Source: Candidatus Hodarchaeota archaeon (GTDB lineage: Archaea; Asgardarchaeota; Heimdallarchaeia; Hodarchaeales; YT1-039). From it: a stretch of 6,247 nucleotides of DNA. A model generated the notes under the pieces. It saw only the letters and a program-made list of their open reading frames with translations. It was not told the DNA's origin and made no database searches. This document shows, piece after piece, positions 5,776 through 6,247 of this stretch. The number at the start of each line of letters is the position of its first letter. The first letter of the stretch is position 1. Both the position numbers and the translations under genes were made by a program. The stretch spans positions 1 through 6,247 of the forward strand of contig JAEOTF010000200.1 of NCBI GenBank assembly GCA_016840025.1. The letters run 5' to 3'.

Positions 5776-5780
5776 CCCCT
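5776..5780 (-). promoter_or_regulatory. Ribosome binding site for the AHSA1 gene
   Basis: AGGGG on the minus strand lies 10 nt before the ATG at 5765. It is inside the reading frame opened by the upstream TTG, so it supports ATG 5765 as the start. An A-rich stretch with ATTAAT (5797-5802) about 35 nt before the ATG may be the TATA element. Confidence 0.45.
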
Positions 5781-5875
5781 ATTAACCAAAACGAGGATTA
5801 ATTTTTCGTATTCAAACCCATTTCAATTCTAATACAATCTTTGAACTGAGCTGAACAAATAATCGATTTATTTTA

Positions 5876-5892
5876 GAATATAAAAAGAAATG
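5876..5892 (-). terminator. T-rich tract after the HxlR-type gene
   Basis: Read on the minus strand, a T-rich stretch (atttctttttatattct) begins about 34 nt after the regulator stop codon. It could end the regulator transcript before the AHSA1 gene. No clear hairpin is present and the call rests on composition and position only. Confidence 0.3.
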
Positions 5893-5925
5893 GTTACCGT
5901 TTAGTTACTGATCATAAATCACAAT

Positions 5926-6247
5926 TTATTCTAATATCTGAAATGCGTTTTTTGAGAAGGTAGTAAATTCTTCCTTGGATAAATCTTGGCTTTCAAATAG
6001 CTCTTCTATATAATTATCATAACCAAACTGAGCTAATTCATATAATACTTTATTTAATCGTAATCCTCGTTCAGTTAATAGATATTCTATAGTGAAATGA
6101 TTTCCAGTGTTTATCTTCTCGATAATTTGATTATTTTCAAGCTCCTTCAGTCGCTGGACTAGTACTTTTCTACTTAATTGAGGATTCTCCCTTAAAAAGT
6201 CTTTAAACTTCCTATGACCGAACATCATGTCTCTAATAATTTCTACA
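5926..6247 (-). CDS. HxlR-type winged-helix regulator, N-terminus outside window
   Basis: This is the C-terminal part of a winged-helix DNA-binding protein of the HxlR family. The frame contains ATG at 6228, but it continues without a stop to the window edge and encodes VEIIRD just before that Met. Joined, VEIIRDMMFGHRKFKDFL matches the family's second helix region (IIRDLxxGxxRFxEL). The real start is therefore beyond position 6247. Then come the recognition-helix region LSRKVLVQRLKELE, the wing (IIEK, then FTIEYLLTERG) and a C-terminal helical dimer region. The visible part has 106 codons plus a stop. HxlR proteins usually sense thiol, aldehyde or redox stress through a Cys near the N-terminus; that region is not visible, so the signal cannot be judged. 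It lies upstream of the AHSA1 gene on the same strand, separated by 160 nt. Confidence 0.8.
   Translation of the reverse strand, partial: VEIIRDMMFGHRKFKDFLRENPQLSRKVLVQRLKELENNQIIEKINTGNHFTIEYLLTERGLRLNKVLYELAQFGYDNYIEELFESQDLSKEEFTTFSKNAFQILE

Overview
The window is AT-rich and looks archaeal. The best evidence is the minus-strand gene starting with GTG at 4272. An AT box (4294-4302) with an A-rich BRE-like stretch upstream is centred about 25 nt before that codon, as expected for a leaderless archaeal transcript. Three genes encode exported proteins with an N-terminal signal segment, an ectodomain and one C-terminal membrane helix followed by a short basic tail; two of them carry N-glycosylation sequons. 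One has eukaryote-like Cys-rich repeats. Together these fit an archaeon, possibly an Asgard or Heimdall-type lineage. The lineage is an inference, because there is no rRNA or other phylogenetic marker here.

Layout. (1) 36-1607 (+): a membrane-anchored protein joining a thioredoxin domain, a rhodanese domain, alternating Cys-rich repeats and a thrombospondin-3-like Asp-rich tail. (2) 1733-2461 (+): an unclassified sequon-rich type I membrane protein, followed by a T-rich termination tract. (3) 2624-3332 (+): a small helical protein and a minimal nucleotidyltransferase, 1 nt apart, resembling a toxin-antitoxin pair. (4) 3463-4272 (-): a type I membrane protein with a possible CBM9/DOMON-like ectodomain. 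(5) 4377-5133 (+): an AbrB-type antitoxin and a PIN-domain toxin. The conserved start of the PIN domain lies upstream of its first ATG, so a non-canonical ATC start or a damaged start codon is indicated. (6) 5134-5324: a gap holding a hairpin with a competing pairing arm and a doubtful 30-codon ORF. (7) 5325-5765 (-): an AHSA1/SRPBCC protein. (8) 5926-6247 (-): an HxlR-type winged-helix regulator whose N-terminus lies beyond the window.

The genes do not form one pathway. The region reads as an accessory segment of cell-surface proteins with two stress or addiction-type pairs, then a regulator with a small ligand-binding-fold protein. The items most worth checking are the thioredoxin-rhodanese-Cys-repeat surface protein and the missing canonical start of the PIN toxin. 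No rRNA, tRNA, CRISPR array or insertion sequence was seen.
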